From contig NZ_CP032998.1 in the NCBI RefSeq assembly GCF_005080785.1, forward strand, positions 328,203 through 392,202: 64,000 bases of DNA, written 5' to 3'. The notes below the pieces were generated by a model. The model had not been told where the DNA came from and ran no database searches. It was given only the letters and a program-made list of their open reading frames with translations. Shown piece by piece: positions 33,006 to 43,147 of the stretch (position 1 is its first letter; the number at the start of each line of letters is the position of its first letter). Made by a program: the position numbers and the translations under genes. The stretch is from Buchnera aphidicola (Stegophylla sp.). Lineage in GTDB: Bacteria > Pseudomonadota > Gammaproteobacteria > Enterobacterales > Enterobacteriaceae.

Positions 33006-35108
33006 TTATTTATTAATAATATTCATAGAAATATTTTTAGGCATGGCTAAATAATGCATAAATTCCATAGAATAAGATGCTCTTCCTTGTGTCTGAGAAC
33101 GTAAATCAGTGGCATAACCAAACATTTCTGACAAAGGAACTTGAGCAGAAACAATTTTCCCTAATTTTAAATCTTGAACACCTTCAATAGTACCTCTCCT
33201 ACGATTTAAATCTCCTATAACATCTCCCAAATAATCCTCTGGAGTTTCTACTGCTACTTTCATTATAGGCTCTAATAAAGTTGGAGTGGCTTGTTTAAAG
33301 GCATTTTTAAAAGCTATAGAAGCTGCAAATTTAAATGCAAGTTCAGAAGAATCAACATCATGATAAGAACCAAAATGTAATCTCACACCAATGTCAACCA
33401 CCGGATATCCCGCAAGAGGACCAGATTTTAACTGTTCTTGAATCCCTTTATCAATAGCTGAAATGTATTCACTTGGAATAACGCCTCCTTTAATATCATT
33501 AATAAATTTATATCCTATATCATCATCTAATTGTAGCGGAAATATGTCAATAACAACATGACCATACTGTCCTCTTCCACCAGATTGTCTAATATACTTC
33601 CCTTCAATATTTTTAACAGTACTCTTAATTGTTTCACGATATGCAACCTGAGGTTTTCCAATATTAGCATCAACATGAAATTCTCTTCTCATACGATCAA
33701 TAATTATCTCTAAATGTAATTCACCCATACCAGAAATAATTGTTTGATTCGATTCATTATCAGTCCTCACACGAAAAGAAGGATCTTCCTTAGCTAATCG
33801 ACTTAAAGATAACCCCATTTTTTCTTGATCAGTTTTAGTTTTAGGTTCTATAGCTATTGAAATAACAGGTTCAGGAAAATCCATTTTTTCTAAAACAATA
33901 GGATGATTTACATCACATAAAGTATCACCAGTAGTTACATTTTTTAAACCAATAGCTGCAGCAATATCACCTGCTCTAACTTCTTTGATTTCTTCTCGCT
34001 TATTTGCATGCATCTGTACAATTCTACCAAAACGTTCTTTCTGTAATTTGACTGAATTTAATACAGTATCTCCAGACTTTACAATACCTGAATAAACCCT
34101 AAAAAATGTTAAATTACCAACAAATGGATCATTAGCTATTTTAAATGCTAAAGCAGAAAAATATTCTTTATCATCTACCATACGTTTATTTTCTGACTGC
34201 TCATTATCCATAGGTATTCCTTGAACAGATTCTAAATCAAGAGGAGAAGGTAAATAATCCACAATAGCATCTAATAAAGCTTGAACACCTTTATTTTTAA
34301 AAGCTGAACCACAAGTGACTAAAGTAATTTCATTATTTAAAGACCGTTTTCGTAATCCAAATTTAATTTCTTGTTCTGATAAAATTTGATTACTTAAATA
34401 CTTTTCTAATAAAAATTCATTCGACTCAACTGATTCTTCCACTAATCTGTTATGCCATTTATGTGCTTCAGATAACATTTCTTTCGGTATATCTTGTACA
34501 TCAAATGTTACACCTTGATCTAATTCATTCCAATAAACTGCTTTCATTTTTACTAAATCAATTATCCCAATAAATTTATCTTCAGAACCTATAGGTAATT
34601 GAATAAGTACAGGATTAGTACACAATCTCGATTTCATTTGATTTATAACATTTAAAAAATTTGCACCTATACGATCCATTTTATTAATAAACGAAATTCT
34701 TGGGACTTTATACTTATTTGCTTGTCTCCAAACCGTTTCTGATTGCGGTTGTACACCACCAACAGAACAATACACCATAACTACTCCATCTAAAACACGC
34801 ATTGATCTTTCTACTTCAATTGTAAAATCCACATGTCCTGGAGTATCAATAATATTGATACGATGTGATACAAATTGATTATACATACCAGACCAAAAAG
34901 CAGTAGTTGCTGCTGAAGTAATTGTAATACCACGTTCTTGTTCTTGAGCCATCCAGTCCATAGTAGCAGTTCCGTCATGTACTTCTCCAATTTTATGATT
35001 AATTCCTGTATAAAATAAAATACGTTCAGTAGTAGTTGTCTTCCCTGCATCTATATGAGCACTAATTCCAATATTTCGATAATTAATAATTGATATTGTT
35101 CGAGACAT
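33006..35108 (-). CDS. fusA: elongation factor G
   Basis: EF-G drives translocation and, with RRF, ribosome recycling. The 700 residues compare with 704 in E. coli. GTPase motifs are AHIDAGKTT near 18-26, DTPGHVDF near 88 and FINKMDR near 140. The later domains carry [11 protein letters not shown], the domain IV loop [12 protein letters not shown] and the C-terminal [24 protein letters not shown] precedes the ATG. Order rpsL, rpsG, fusA, tuf is the intact str operon. Confidence 0.99.
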   Translation of the reverse strand: MSRTISIINYRNIGISAHIDAGKTTTTERILFYTGINHKIGEVHDGTATMDWMAQEQERGITITSAATTAFWSGMYNQFVSHRINIIDTPGHVDFTIEVERSMRVLDGVVMVYCSVGGVQPQSETVWRQANKYKVPRISFINKMDRIGANFLNVINQMKSRLCTNPVLIQLPIGSEDKFIGIIDLVKMKAVYWNELDQGVTFDVQDIPKEMLSEAHKWHNRLVEESVESNEFLLEKYLSNQILSEQEIKFGLRKRSLNNEITLVTCGSAFKNKGVQALLDAIVDYLPSPLDLESVQGIPMDNEQSENKRMVDDKEYFSALAFKIANDPFVGNLTFFRVYSGIVKSGDTVLNSVKLQKERFGRIVQMHANKREEIKEVRAGDIAAAIGLKNVTTGDTLCDVNHPIVLEKMDFPEPVISIAIEPKTKTDQEKMGLSLSRLAKEDPSFRVRTDNESNQTIISGMGELHLEIIIDRMRREFHVDANIGKPQVAYRETIKSTVKNIEGKYIRQSGGRGQYGHVVIDIFPLQLDDDIGYKFINDIKGGVIPSEYISAIDKGIQEQLKSGPLAGYPVVDIGVRLHFGSYHDVDSSELAFKFAASIAFKNAFKQATPTLLEPIMKVAVETPEDYLGDVIGDLNRRRGTIEGVQDLKLGKIVSAQVPLSEMFGYATDLRSQTQGRASYSMEFMHYLAMPKNISMNIINK

Positions 35109-35189
35109 TTAATCCCCTTTAAGATTAATAAAATATTAAATAAAACATATTATTTATAAACCATTATAAATTTATTAATAAATCATACA

Positions 35190-35660
35190 TTACCATCGAT
35201 AATGAGCAAATGCTTTATTCGCTTCAGCCATACGATGTACTTCTTCCCGTTTCTTAATTGCATCTCCTTTATGATTCAAAATATCCAATAACTCATGAAA
35301 TAAACGAAGAGACATAGACTTATCTGTTCTTTTTCGAGCAGCTGCAATAATCCATCGTATCGCTAATGTATCTCTTCGAACCGCTCGAACTTCAACTGGT
35401 ATTTGATATGTTGAACCTCCTACTCGTCGTGATTTCACTTCCACTACAGGACGAATATTCTCTAAAACCTCATCCAAAAGACTTAATTCACTTTTTTTAG
35501 TTTGTTGTGATAACTTTTCTAAAGCAGAATATACAATCACTTCCGCAATAGATTTTTTACCATCCACCATTAATATATTAATAAATTTTGCTAATAATTC
35601 AGAAGAAAATTTAGGATCCGGTGAAATCTTTCTCTGTCCAATAATACGACGACGTGCCAT
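35190..35660 (-). CDS. rpsG: 30S ribosomal protein S7
   Basis: S7 nucleates the 30S head and in E. coli represses the str operon. The 156 residues are the short form of the family, starting [18 protein letters not shown]. The conserved [15 protein letters not shown] and [19 protein letters not shown] are intact. GAGGTTAT precedes the ATG. Confidence 0.98.
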   Translation of the reverse strand: MARRRIIGQRKISPDPKFSSELLAKFINILMVDGKKSIAEVIVYSALEKLSQQTKKSELSLLDEVLENIRPVVEVKSRRVGGSTYQIPVEVRAVRRDTLAIRWIIAAARKRTDKSMSLRLFHELLDILNHKGDAIKKREEVHRMAEANKAFAHYRW

Positions 35661-35702
35661 ATAACCTCGCTCATTATTTTAAAAAATAATATATATAATA
35701 TA

Positions 35703-36077
35703 TTAAACTTTATTTTTTTTTACACCATATTTAGAACGACTTTTTTTCCTATTTTTAACACCAGCGCAATCAAGAGCGCCTCGAATAACATGATATCTAA
35801 CTCCAGGTAAATCTTTAACACGTCCTCCTCGTATTAAAATTACTGAATGTTCCTGTAAATTATGTCCTTCACCACCAATATATGCAGTTACTTCAAAACC
35901 ATTTGTTAATTTTACTCGACACACTTTACGCAAAGCGGAATTAGGTTTCTTAGGAGTTGTTGTATATACTCTCACACATACACCCCGTTTTTGAGGACAT
36001 CGACTTAAAGCTGGAACATTATTCTTTATCACCCTACGAATTCTAGGAGCTCGAATTAATTGATTAATCGTAACCAC
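35703..36077 (-). CDS. rpsL: 30S ribosomal protein S12
   Basis: S12 monitors decoding at the A site. The 124 residues equal E. coli. [12 protein letters not shown] keeps the lysine that in E. coli gives streptomycin sensitivity, and the methylthiolated aspartate segment [20 protein letters not shown] is present. GAGGAGGTTATG is a strong ribosome binding site. It is first in the str operon. Confidence 0.98.
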   Translation of the reverse strand: MVTINQLIRAPRIRRVIKNNVPALSRCPQKRGVCVRVYTTTPKKPNSALRKVCRVKLTNGFEVTAYIGGEGHNLQEHSVILIRGGRVKDLPGVRYHVIRGALDCAGVKNRKKSRSKYGVKKNKV

Positions 36078-36149
36078 ATAACCTCCTCAATAAATCAAAA
36101 CTAAATTAATGAAATAGAATACCAAAAATAATTTTATAATAATCAAATA

Positions 36150-36437
36150 CTACCAATTAAAAAACTTATTATATTGTTCTGTTAATAAAACAAATTGTAC
36201 ATAATTTATTAAATGAAATCTTTTAGATATATGTCTAATAATACCTCTAGAAATAACATCTTCTTTCAATAAATATAATTTTATTTGAAATTTTAATATT
36301 TTTTTTAAAAACACATTATCTTGTAGACCAATTAATACGCCATCCTGTATACCAATAAAAGCATCTACAGGATGTAACATATTCATAATTATCTTCCATT
36401 CAACCTTAAAAGGTGAATTTACTAATATATGTAACAT
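36150..36437 (-). CDS. tusB: sulfur relay protein TusB
   Basis: TusB joins TusC and TusD in the TusBCD complex, which passes sulfur from TusA to TusE and MnmA for 2-thiouridine at the tRNA wobble base of Lys, Glu and Gln tRNAs. The 95 residues equal E. coli length. The start MLHILVNSPF, the GIQDGVLIGL segment and the C-terminal tryptophan match the family, while the middle is diverged. It directly follows rpsL, as in E. coli. Confidence 0.88.
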   Translation of the reverse strand: MLHILVNSPFKVEWKIIMNMLHPVDAFIGIQDGVLIGLQDNVFLKKILKFQIKLYLLKEDVISRGIIRHISKRFHLINYVQFVLLTEQYNKFFNW

Positions 36438-36453
36438 AATATAATCTTAAATA

Positions 36454-36819
36454 TTAAAAGTTTAAAATACAATCAAAATCATCTATTTTTTTTCTTATTT
36501 CAACTGATGATAAAATATTTACTTTGAGAATAAAATCTATATTTTTTTTAAATCCTCTTTGAATTAAAGAATTATAACATATATAAAAATATTTAATACC
36601 ACATAATGATAAAATATTAAATGAAAAAGTATGATTTTTTAATAATATTATTTGTGCATCTTGATTTTTAAATATTTGGAAAATACCATCCCCAATAAAA
36701 AAAATACTTATATTTTCAGTAAAACATGAAGCAGACAAAACAAAATCCAACCCTTCTCTACCTAAACTATTTCCATATGGAGAATGAGAAAACACAACAG
36801 CTATATTATTTATTTTCAT
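36454..36819 (-). CDS. tusC: sulfur relay protein TusC
   Basis: The second subunit of TusBCD. The 121 residues (E. coli 119) begin with a conserved strand and SHSPYGNSLGREGLDFVLSA, and contain FIGDGIFQIF. The end FDCILNF matches E. coli YDVILRF. It lies 16 bases before tusB in ribosome order and shares one base with tusD, so the three are coupled. Confidence 0.92.
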   Translation of the reverse strand: MKINNIAVVFSHSPYGNSLGREGLDFVLSASCFTENISIFFIGDGIFQIFKNQDAQIILLKNHTFSFNILSLCGIKYFYICYNSLIQRGFKKNIDFILKVNILSSVEIRKKIDDFDCILNF

Positions 36820-37217
36820 TAAAATTGTACAACTCTATCAGAACTAAAAATTGACTTCACTAATGTACCTAAACCTGTTAATTTAAAAGCACTATGTAAA
36901 TTACCATGTAAAAAACCTAAATCTAAAGCCATATCATCATCTATTACACCTCTTCTATAAGCTGCACTCGAACAAATATTTAAATTAATAGAAAATTCTT
37001 TACTTAGATAATACCATGAATCTATTAAATTATGTTCATCTTTCGCAATATAAAACATCTTATTTCCATTTAAAACACCATCACAATAAAAAAAAATATT
37101 ATTTATATTATTTTTACGAATTTTTAATAAAAAACTAGAAAACAAAAATGCACTAATTGCATTCTCTGTTCCATAAATTGAACCCATAACTATTATAGTA
37201 TATATCAATGATATCAC
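36819..37217 (-). CDS. tusD: sulfurtransferase subunit TusD
   Basis: TusD carries the persulfide in TusBCD. The catalytic cysteine is kept in LNICSSAAYRRG (E. coli LNICVAAALRRG). YGTENAISAF is near the start and the end SDRVVQF is nearly identical to E. coli. The 132 residues compare with 128. It is the first of the three tus genes and is divergent from tsgA, so the promoter lies in 37218-37364. tRNA-Glu in this window is one expected client of the pathway. Confidence 0.93.
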   Translation of the reverse strand: MISLIYTIIVMGSIYGTENAISAFLFSSFLLKIRKNNINNIFFYCDGVLNGNKMFYIAKDEHNLIDSWYYLSKEFSINLNICSSAAYRRGVIDDDMALDLGFLHGNLHSAFKLTGLGTLVKSIFSSDRVVQF

Positions 37218-37364
37218 TTTATATAAAAAAATTTATTACATTTTAACATATAAAAAAAAATTAAAAAGATTTCTTCAAAAATCAATACCTTAATATTTGT
37301 CATTACAAGAATATAAATCACTTATTCTATAATTATAGTAAAATAACTAATTAATATCAAAAAA

Positions 37365-38531
37365 ATGAAAAAAAATAACAAAATTAAATTAACTATAATA
37401 AGTTTTTTATCATATTATTTTACAGGATCTACTATAACCATTACAGGTATCATGATTAGAAGTATTGCAGAATATTTTCATACTTCTATTATCAATATAA
37501 GTAATATATTTACCTTTTTCAATTCCGGAATGTTATGTGCTATATTATTTAACTCTTGGATAACAAATTTCATTACATTTAAAAAACAAATTATTATAGG
37601 TTTTATATTAATTATATTATCTATTACAAATTTAATATATGTCAATAATCTAACTATTTTTAGTATCAATATTTTTACTTTAGGAATAATTAGTGGAACA
37701 ATAATTTCTATAGGCACTTTTTTAATTACAAGCATATATACCAGTAAAACAAGAACATCAAAATTATTAATAACAGACTCATTCTTTAGCATGTCAGGAA
37801 TACTTTTCCCAATAGTTGCATCTAACCTATTAAGTAAACATATACCATGGTATTCAATTTATATAATTATCGGAATAATATATTTTATCATATTTTGTCT
37901 TACGATCAACACAAAATTCCCCACAATTCAGGATAAATTAAAAAATAATAACCATAACAATATACAATGGAACATTAATATACCTATATTATGTTGTTTA
38001 GCTTTATTTTATATTTTAGGACAATTAGGATTTATTTCTTGGATTCCAGAATATGCTACACAAACTATTGGTGTGAACATTCAAAGAGCTGGAAAATTAG
38101 TAAGTTATTTTTGGATGTCATATATGTTAGGAATGTGGTTTTTTAGTTATATATTAAAATCTTTCGATTTACAAAAATCACTATTATATTTAACTGGATT
38201 ATCTACTATATGTATGTATACTTTTATCATTAACCAAAAAATAAAAATATTAAATATAATTATATCAATTTTAGGTTTCGTTTCTAGTGCAATTTATACC
38301 ATTATCATTACATTAACGTCTTTACAAACTAAAAAAACATCGCAAAAACTAATAAATTTAATTCTAATATCCGGAACGACAGGAACACTATTAACATTCC
38401 TAATAACTAGTCCAATAGTTCATAAAATCGGAATTATTGGAGCATTAATTACTTCAAATATATTGTATTTAATAACATTTATTCTGTCCTGGATATTAGG
38501 ATTTGTTAGTCAACATAAAAAAAATATTTAA
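37365..38531 (+). CDS. tsgA: major facilitator transporter TsgA
   Basis: A membrane transporter of the major facilitator superfamily with about twelve hydrophobic segments. The 388 residues compare with 393 in E. coli TsgA. Conserved pieces include LLSYYFTGSTITITGIM near the start and LGQLGFISWIPEYATQ in the second half. The substrate is unknown. It keeps its ancestral position beside trpS. Buchnera has few general transporters, so this one may move a host- or symbiont-derived metabolite. Confidence 0.88.
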   Translation: MKKNNKIKLTIISFLSYYFTGSTITITGIMIRSIAEYFHTSIINISNIFTFFNSGMLCAILFNSWITNFITFKKQIIIGFILIILSITNLIYVNNLTIFSINIFTLGIISGTIISIGTFLITSIYTSKTRTSKLLITDSFFSMSGILFPIVASNLLSKHIPWYSIYIIIGIIYFIIFCLTINTKFPTIQDKLKNNNHNNIQWNINIPILCCLALFYILGQLGFISWIPEYATQTIGVNIQRAGKLVSYFWMSYMLGMWFFSYILKSFDLQKSLLYLTGLSTICMYTFIINQKIKILNIIISILGFVSSAIYTIIITLTSLQTKKTSQKLINLILISGTTGTLLTFLITSPIVHKIGIIGALITSNILYLITFILSWILGFVSQHKKNI

Positions 38532-38552
38532 TATATTTTATTACAACATTAT

Positions 38553-39551
38553 TTATAAACCTAATACGTTATACACTTTATCTATTGTTCTTTTGGCTTT
38601 TATTCGAGCTTGATGCGCTCCCCGTTCTAAAATTTCAAATAAATATGACTCATTATTTCGATAATAAAAAAATCTATCTCTTAATTTACTTAAAATACTC
38701 TCAATTTTTTCAGCAACTAATATTTTAAACTCCTGATACAACATATTAGCAAAATCACTCTCTAAAACAGATATTTTAATACCAGTTAAACTTGAAAATA
38801 TATTTAATAAATTAGAAATTCCAGGTTTATGAACCATATCATAATATATTTTATTTTCAGAGTCCGTAACTGATCTACTTACTTTATAAAAAATAGACTT
38901 TTTATCTTCTAATAAAAAAATAACATTATTAAAATTAATATCTGATTTAGACATCTTTTTTTTAGGATTCAATAATGCCATAATTTTAGAACTATAAATA
39001 TTAGGAATATATACATGTGGTATGCGCAATATATTACCATATACATAATTAAATCGAAACGCAATATTTTTAGTTAATTCTAAATGTTGTTTTTGATCAT
39101 AACCAATTAATATTCTATCACTATAATATAACAAAATATCTGATGACATTAATATAGGATAATTTAATAATCCAGAATTAATATTTTTAGAATATTGTAA
39201 AACTTTACTCTTAAATTGTGTCATTCTTGATAATTCACCAAAATATGTATAACAATTCAAGATCCAATATAATTGACAATGTTCATACACATCCGATTGT
39301 GCAAAAATAATACTTTTATTTGGATCAATACCTGCAGCTAAATAAAAAGATAAAGTATCTAATTTATTTTTTTTCAATAGATATGAAGAATTTTGAACAG
39401 TAGTTAAAGCATGTAAATCAGCTATACCATAAATACAATGATTATTACGTTGTAATCGAACCCAATGTGACAATGCACCAATATAATTACCTAAAGTTAA
39501 TTTTCCTGATGGTTGTATAGCACTAAAAACCGTAGGTTGAAGTAAAACCAT
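38553..39551 (-). CDS. trpS: tryptophanyl-tRNA synthetase
   Basis: A class I synthetase for tRNA-Trp. The 332 residues compare with 334 in E. coli. The HIGH-like motif is TLGN in PSGKLTLGNYIGAL, and KMSKS is KKKMSKSD. The segment LNPKKKMSKS and SDILLYYSDRILIGYDQKQHLELT are typical. It is the last gene of an aroK-aroB-rpe-trpS cluster on the minus strand, all with short gaps. Confidence 0.97.
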   Translation of the reverse strand: MVLLQPTVFSAIQPSGKLTLGNYIGALSHWVRLQRNNHCIYGIADLHALTTVQNSSYLLKKNKLDTLSFYLAAGIDPNKSIIFAQSDVYEHCQLYWILNCYTYFGELSRMTQFKSKVLQYSKNINSGLLNYPILMSSDILLYYSDRILIGYDQKQHLELTKNIAFRFNYVYGNILRIPHVYIPNIYSSKIMALLNPKKKMSKSDINFNNVIFLLEDKKSIFYKVSRSVTDSENKIYYDMVHKPGISNLLNIFSSLTGIKISVLESDFANMLYQEFKILVAEKIESILSKLRDRFFYYRNNESYLFEILERGAHQARIKAKRTIDKVYNVLGL

Positions 39552-39579
39552 GATTTAAACCTATGAATATAAATAATAA

Positions 39580-40263
39580 TTATTTTATACAATTATATGT
39601 TAATTTAATCTTTTCACGTATATTTTTAATAAACTGAACGTAATTATTTGACGTAAAAATTGCAGAACCCATAACAAATATATCTACACCAACACAAACT
39701 AAATCCGAAATATTATTTGCATTTACACCTCCATCCACTGATAACAAAATATTAGGAAAAAACTTATCAATTTTTGTACGAATACGATATAATTTATTTA
39801 ACATAGAAGGAATAAACCTTTGTCCTGAAAAACCAGGATTTACTCCCATTAATAAAATAATATCTAACTTATCCATAATATAATCTAAAATACTTAACGG
39901 AGTCGAAGGATTTAATGCAATCCCTACTTTACAACCACATTGTTTAATTAAACTTAATGTTTTATCAACATGATCACTTGATTCTGGATGAAAAGTAATA
40001 AAACTAGCCCCAGACTGAGCAAATTTTAACACTAAATCATCCACTGGACAAGCCATCAAATGAACATCAATAGGAGCATAAATGTTATTATTTCTTAATG
40101 ATTCTAAAACCATAGGACCAAATGTTAAATTAGAAACATAATGATTATCCATAACATCAAAATGAATAAAATCACAACCTGCAATTAAAATCTCTTTAAT
40201 ATCTTCTCCTAATCGAGCAAAATTTGCAGATAAAATAGAAGAAGAAATAAAAAATTTTTTCAT
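39580..40263 (-). CDS. rpe: ribulose-phosphate 3-epimerase
   Basis: Rpe interconverts ribulose 5-phosphate and xylulose 5-phosphate in the pentose phosphate pathway. The 227 residues (E. coli 225) form a TIM barrel. Catalytic and metal-ligand segments are visible: SILSANFARLGED, DFIHFDVMDNHYVSN, VHLMA, LMGVNPGFSGQ and LSVDGGVN. It follows aroB by 50 bases; gph, between rpe and trpS in E. coli, is gone. Confidence 0.97.
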   Translation of the reverse strand: MKKFFISSSILSANFARLGEDIKEILIAGCDFIHFDVMDNHYVSNLTFGPMVLESLRNNNIYAPIDVHLMACPVDDLVLKFAQSGASFITFHPESSDHVDKTLSLIKQCGCKVGIALNPSTPLSILDYIMDKLDIILLMGVNPGFSGQRFIPSMLNKLYRIRTKIDKFFPNILLSVDGGVNANNISDLVCVGVDIFVMGSAIFTSNNYVQFIKNIREKIKLTYNCIK

Positions 40264-40313
40264 ATTATTCTCATCTATATAAATATAAAAATAAATTATA
40301 ATATCTTATATTA

Positions 40314-41396
40314 TTAATAACACATTTGAATGGCATCCATAATAATATTTTTACTAACATTATTAAAAACTTTTACTTCTCCAATTGATGTAGGTAAAAT
40401 CAGTGTAATTTGACCAAAATAATTTTTTTTATCTCGTATCATATATTTCAGAAAAGAACGAGACGATATCTCTTTAGGAATAATAGTAGGCAATCCAATT
40501 TTTTCTAACAAATTAATAATACGTTTAATATCTACAATATTCAATAAACCAAGAATTTCAGAAGTATAAAGCGCAATCACAATACCTATTGAAACAGATT
40601 CACCATGTAAAAAAGAAGAATATTCAAAATACGATTCAATAGCATGACCATACGTATGCCCTAAATTTAACAACATACGACAATTATTTTCTCTCTCATC
40701 AATAACAATAATTTTCTTTTTTAATTCACAACATCGTGTGACACAATATAATAAAGTATTCATATTTAAAGATAAAATATCATTTATATTTTTTTCTAAC
40801 CATACAAAAAAATCATAATCAAACGCAATAGCATATTTAACAACTTCAGATAAACCAGAAATAAATTGATTTTTAGGTAAAGTATTTAAAAAATTTAAAT
40901 TAATAATTACAGAAGTTGGTTGCCAAAATGAACCAATCATATTTTTCCCTAAAACATGATTAACACCAGTTTTCCCTCCTATAGCAGCATCAACTTGAGA
41001 TAATAAAGTGGTGGGGATTTGTATAAAACGTATACCACGTTGATAAATTGAAGCTACAAAACCAGTTAAATCACCTATAACCCCACCACCTAATGCAATT
41101 AACGTGGTATGACGATCATGACACTTATTTAATAAGTTAGATATTAACAATTCCACTGAAACAAAATTTTTATATTTTTCACCATCAGGAATAATCAACT
41201 CATCAACAATCATACCATAATCTACTAAAGAACCTAAAACGATATTTTTCCATATAGGCGATAAAACAGTATCAGTGACTAACATAACACGATCATTTTT
41301 TTTTAAAGGATAAAAAATATCTTTAATATTTAATAAATTAAAATCAATATAAATTGGATATGAAGCATAATTTAAATTAACTATTATTTTTCGCAT
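40314..41396 (-). CDS. aroB: 3-dehydroquinate synthase
   Basis: AroB makes 3-dehydroquinate, the second step of the shikimate pathway, using NAD and zinc. The 360 residues compare with 362 in E. coli. NAD-binding GGGVIGDLTGFVASIYQRG and metal ligands in SEVVKYAIAFD, LNLGHTYGHAIE and FLHGESVSIG are present. It follows aroK by 47 bases. Continued selection fits the role of Buchnera in supplying aromatic amino acids. Confidence 0.97.
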   Translation of the reverse strand: MRKIIVNLNYASYPIYIDFNLLNIKDIFYPLKKNDRVMLVTDTVLSPIWKNIVLGSLVDYGMIVDELIIPDGEKYKNFVSVELLISNLLNKCHDRHTTLIALGGGVIGDLTGFVASIYQRGIRFIQIPTTLLSQVDAAIGGKTGVNHVLGKNMIGSFWQPTSVIINLNFLNTLPKNQFISGLSEVVKYAIAFDYDFFVWLEKNINDILSLNMNTLLYCVTRCCELKKKIIVIDERENNCRMLLNLGHTYGHAIESYFEYSSFLHGESVSIGIVIALYTSEILGLLNIVDIKRIINLLEKIGLPTIIPKEISSRSFLKYMIRDKKNYFGQITLILPTSIGEVKVFNNVSKNIIMDAIQMCY

Positions 41397-41443
41397 ATAT
41401 TGTATTAAACTCTAATAATTTAAAAAGTAATTAATATCTATAA

Positions 41444-41965
41444 CTAAATAGTTTTTAGCATTTTAATAATATTATACACTATACTTTTAACATTTTTATT
41501 ATCAGTATTAAATGTTAAATCAGTTATTGATTTATATAATTCTTCTCTTTGAAAAGCTAATCTTTGTAATACCACACTCATATCATCACCTGTTTTTAAA
41601 AGAGGTCTATAACTATCTTTTTTAGTTCTCATCAATTGTTTTTGAACACTAGCTTGTAAATATATGACAATACCTCTCGATGATAAAAAATTTCTTATAT
41701 CTTTAGATATTATCGAACCACCTCCAGTAGCTAATACAATACTACTCATTCGTGTTAATTCATCAATAATTTTTTCTTCACGTATTCTAAAACCTAGTTC
41801 TCCTTCAATATCAAAGATCCAACTAATATCAACACCAGTACGATTTTCTAATTCTTGATCAGAATCATAAAATTCCATATTTAATTCTTGAGTTAACAAA
41901 CGTCCAATAGTACTTTTCCCAGCACCCATAGGACCTATTAAAAAAATATTTCTTTTTGTTATCAT
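41444..41965 (-). CDS. aroK: shikimate kinase I
   Basis: AroK phosphorylates shikimate, the fifth step toward chorismate. The 173 residues equal E. coli. The P-loop GPMGAGKSTIGR is near residues 11-22, followed by the shikimate-binding DSDQELENRTG and FRIREE. The second substrate loop GGGS and lid arginine (YRPLL) are clear. It leads the aroK-aroB-rpe-trpS cluster. Confidence 0.97.
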   Translation of the reverse strand: MITKRNIFLIGPMGAGKSTIGRLLTQELNMEFYDSDQELENRTGVDISWIFDIEGELGFRIREEKIIDELTRMSSIVLATGGGSIISKDIRNFLSSRGIVIYLQASVQKQLMRTKKDSYRPLLKTGDDMSVVLQRLAFQREELYKSITDLTFNTDNKNVKSIVYNIIKMLKTI

Positions 41966-42240
41966 ATTTATAATTAACTAAAATTTAATTTCAATTTTTA
42001 ATATTATACACTATATTCACAAAATAAGATATATTTTATATTATAAATATTAAAATAATAATATTATAATATATAAAATATTTTATTAATATATTATTAA
42101 ATATATAAAATACAATACAATAATATTAAATAATACATTAAAAGTATAATACAAACATTTTTAACATATAAAATACAAAAACTAAATAAAATATTATTTA
42201 TATATTTTAATAAATAAAAAAAATACATAATATTCATAAT
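41966..42240. other. A/T-only spacer between aroK and tRNA-Ser
   Basis: About 275 bases with almost no G or C (two in the 60 bases 42061-42120 by hand count). No gene or clear element is visible, though promoters for aroK (minus) and tRNA-Ser (plus) should lie here. Confidence 0.6.
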
Positions 42241-42329
42241 GGTGAGATGTCCGAGAGGATTAAGGAGCATGTCTGGAAAACATGTATACGATATTTATCG
42301 TATCAAGGGTTCGAATCCCTTTCTCACCA
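42241..42329 (+). tRNA. tRNA-Ser (anticodon GGA)
   Basis: A class II tRNA. The acceptor is GGTGAGA with TCTCACC, the anticodon loop CTGGAAA gives GGA, a long variable arm has a TACGATA/TATCGTA stem, and the T-loop is GGGTTCGAATCCC. The overall match is to the E. coli GGA isoacceptor. The discriminator base appears to be A, not the G found in E. coli serine tRNAs. CCA is not encoded. Confidence 0.95.
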
Positions 42330-42376
42330 ATATAGTCTATATCAAAACTTAAATATTATAATCAATTAATATATAA

Positions 42377-43084
42377 TTACATAATCATTGTTTCCAAAGC
42401 AATTTGTATCATATTATTAAAAGTATTTACACGATCATCAGTAGACAACCTTTGACCACGCAAAAGATGATCTGAAACCAAACATATAGAAATAGATTGT
42501 ATACCTAATTCAGCAGAAACATTATATATCCCTGAGGTTTCCATATCAATACCAAGAATATTGTATTTATTTAACAAATGATAAATTTTTTTATCATATG
42601 TATAAAATAAATCTGTTGTAAAAAAATTACCTACACGAACATGAATACCTATTTTTTTAGAACACATAACTGTATTATATAACATATCAAAATCTGAAAT
42701 AGAAGCAAAATCATAATTATTAAATTTATTTCTATTAACATTAGAATCTGTACAAGCACCCATAGCAATAAGAATATCATTTAATTCAATATCATCACGC
42801 ACTGTTCCGCATGTACCTAAACGAATAATTTTTTTAACATGATAATATTTAACTAATTCATGAATATAAATCAAAGCAGATGGTATACCTATTCCATGAC
42901 TCATGATTGATATTTTAACATTTTTATAATATCCTGTAAATCCTAAAATAAACCTAACATTTGTTACTTCACGAACATTTTTTAAAAAATTACTTGCAAT
43001 ATATTGTACTCTTACAGGATCTCCAGACATAATAATTCGTGATGCAAAATCATTTTTATTAGCATTAATATGAGGTGTAATCAT
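42377..43084 (-). CDS. deoD: purine nucleoside phosphorylase DeoD
   Basis: DeoD splits purine nucleosides with phosphate into base and pentose 1-phosphate. The frame opens at 43105, but MITPHINANKNDFA from 43084 matches the E. coli start, with AAGG upstream, and gives 235 residues (E. coli 239). Motifs include SGDPVRVQYIA, RLGTCGTV and GIDMETSGIY; the catalytic Asp is in CLVSDH. It follows deoB by 63 bases, and the two form the remaining deo operon. Confidence 0.95.
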   Translation of the reverse strand: MITPHINANKNDFASRIIMSGDPVRVQYIASNFLKNVREVTNVRFILGFTGYYKNVKISIMSHGIGIPSALIYIHELVKYYHVKKIIRLGTCGTVRDDIELNDILIAMGACTDSNVNRNKFNNYDFASISDFDMLYNTVMCSKKIGIHVRVGNFFTTDLFYTYDKKIYHLLNKYNILGIDMETSGIYNVSAELGIQSISICLVSDHLLRGQRLSTDDRVNTFNNMIQIALETMIM

Positions 43085-43147
43085 AAAATGTAACCTTATT
43101 TTCAAAATATTATAAAAACAAAATTATATGCTCAAAATTATTGTACT

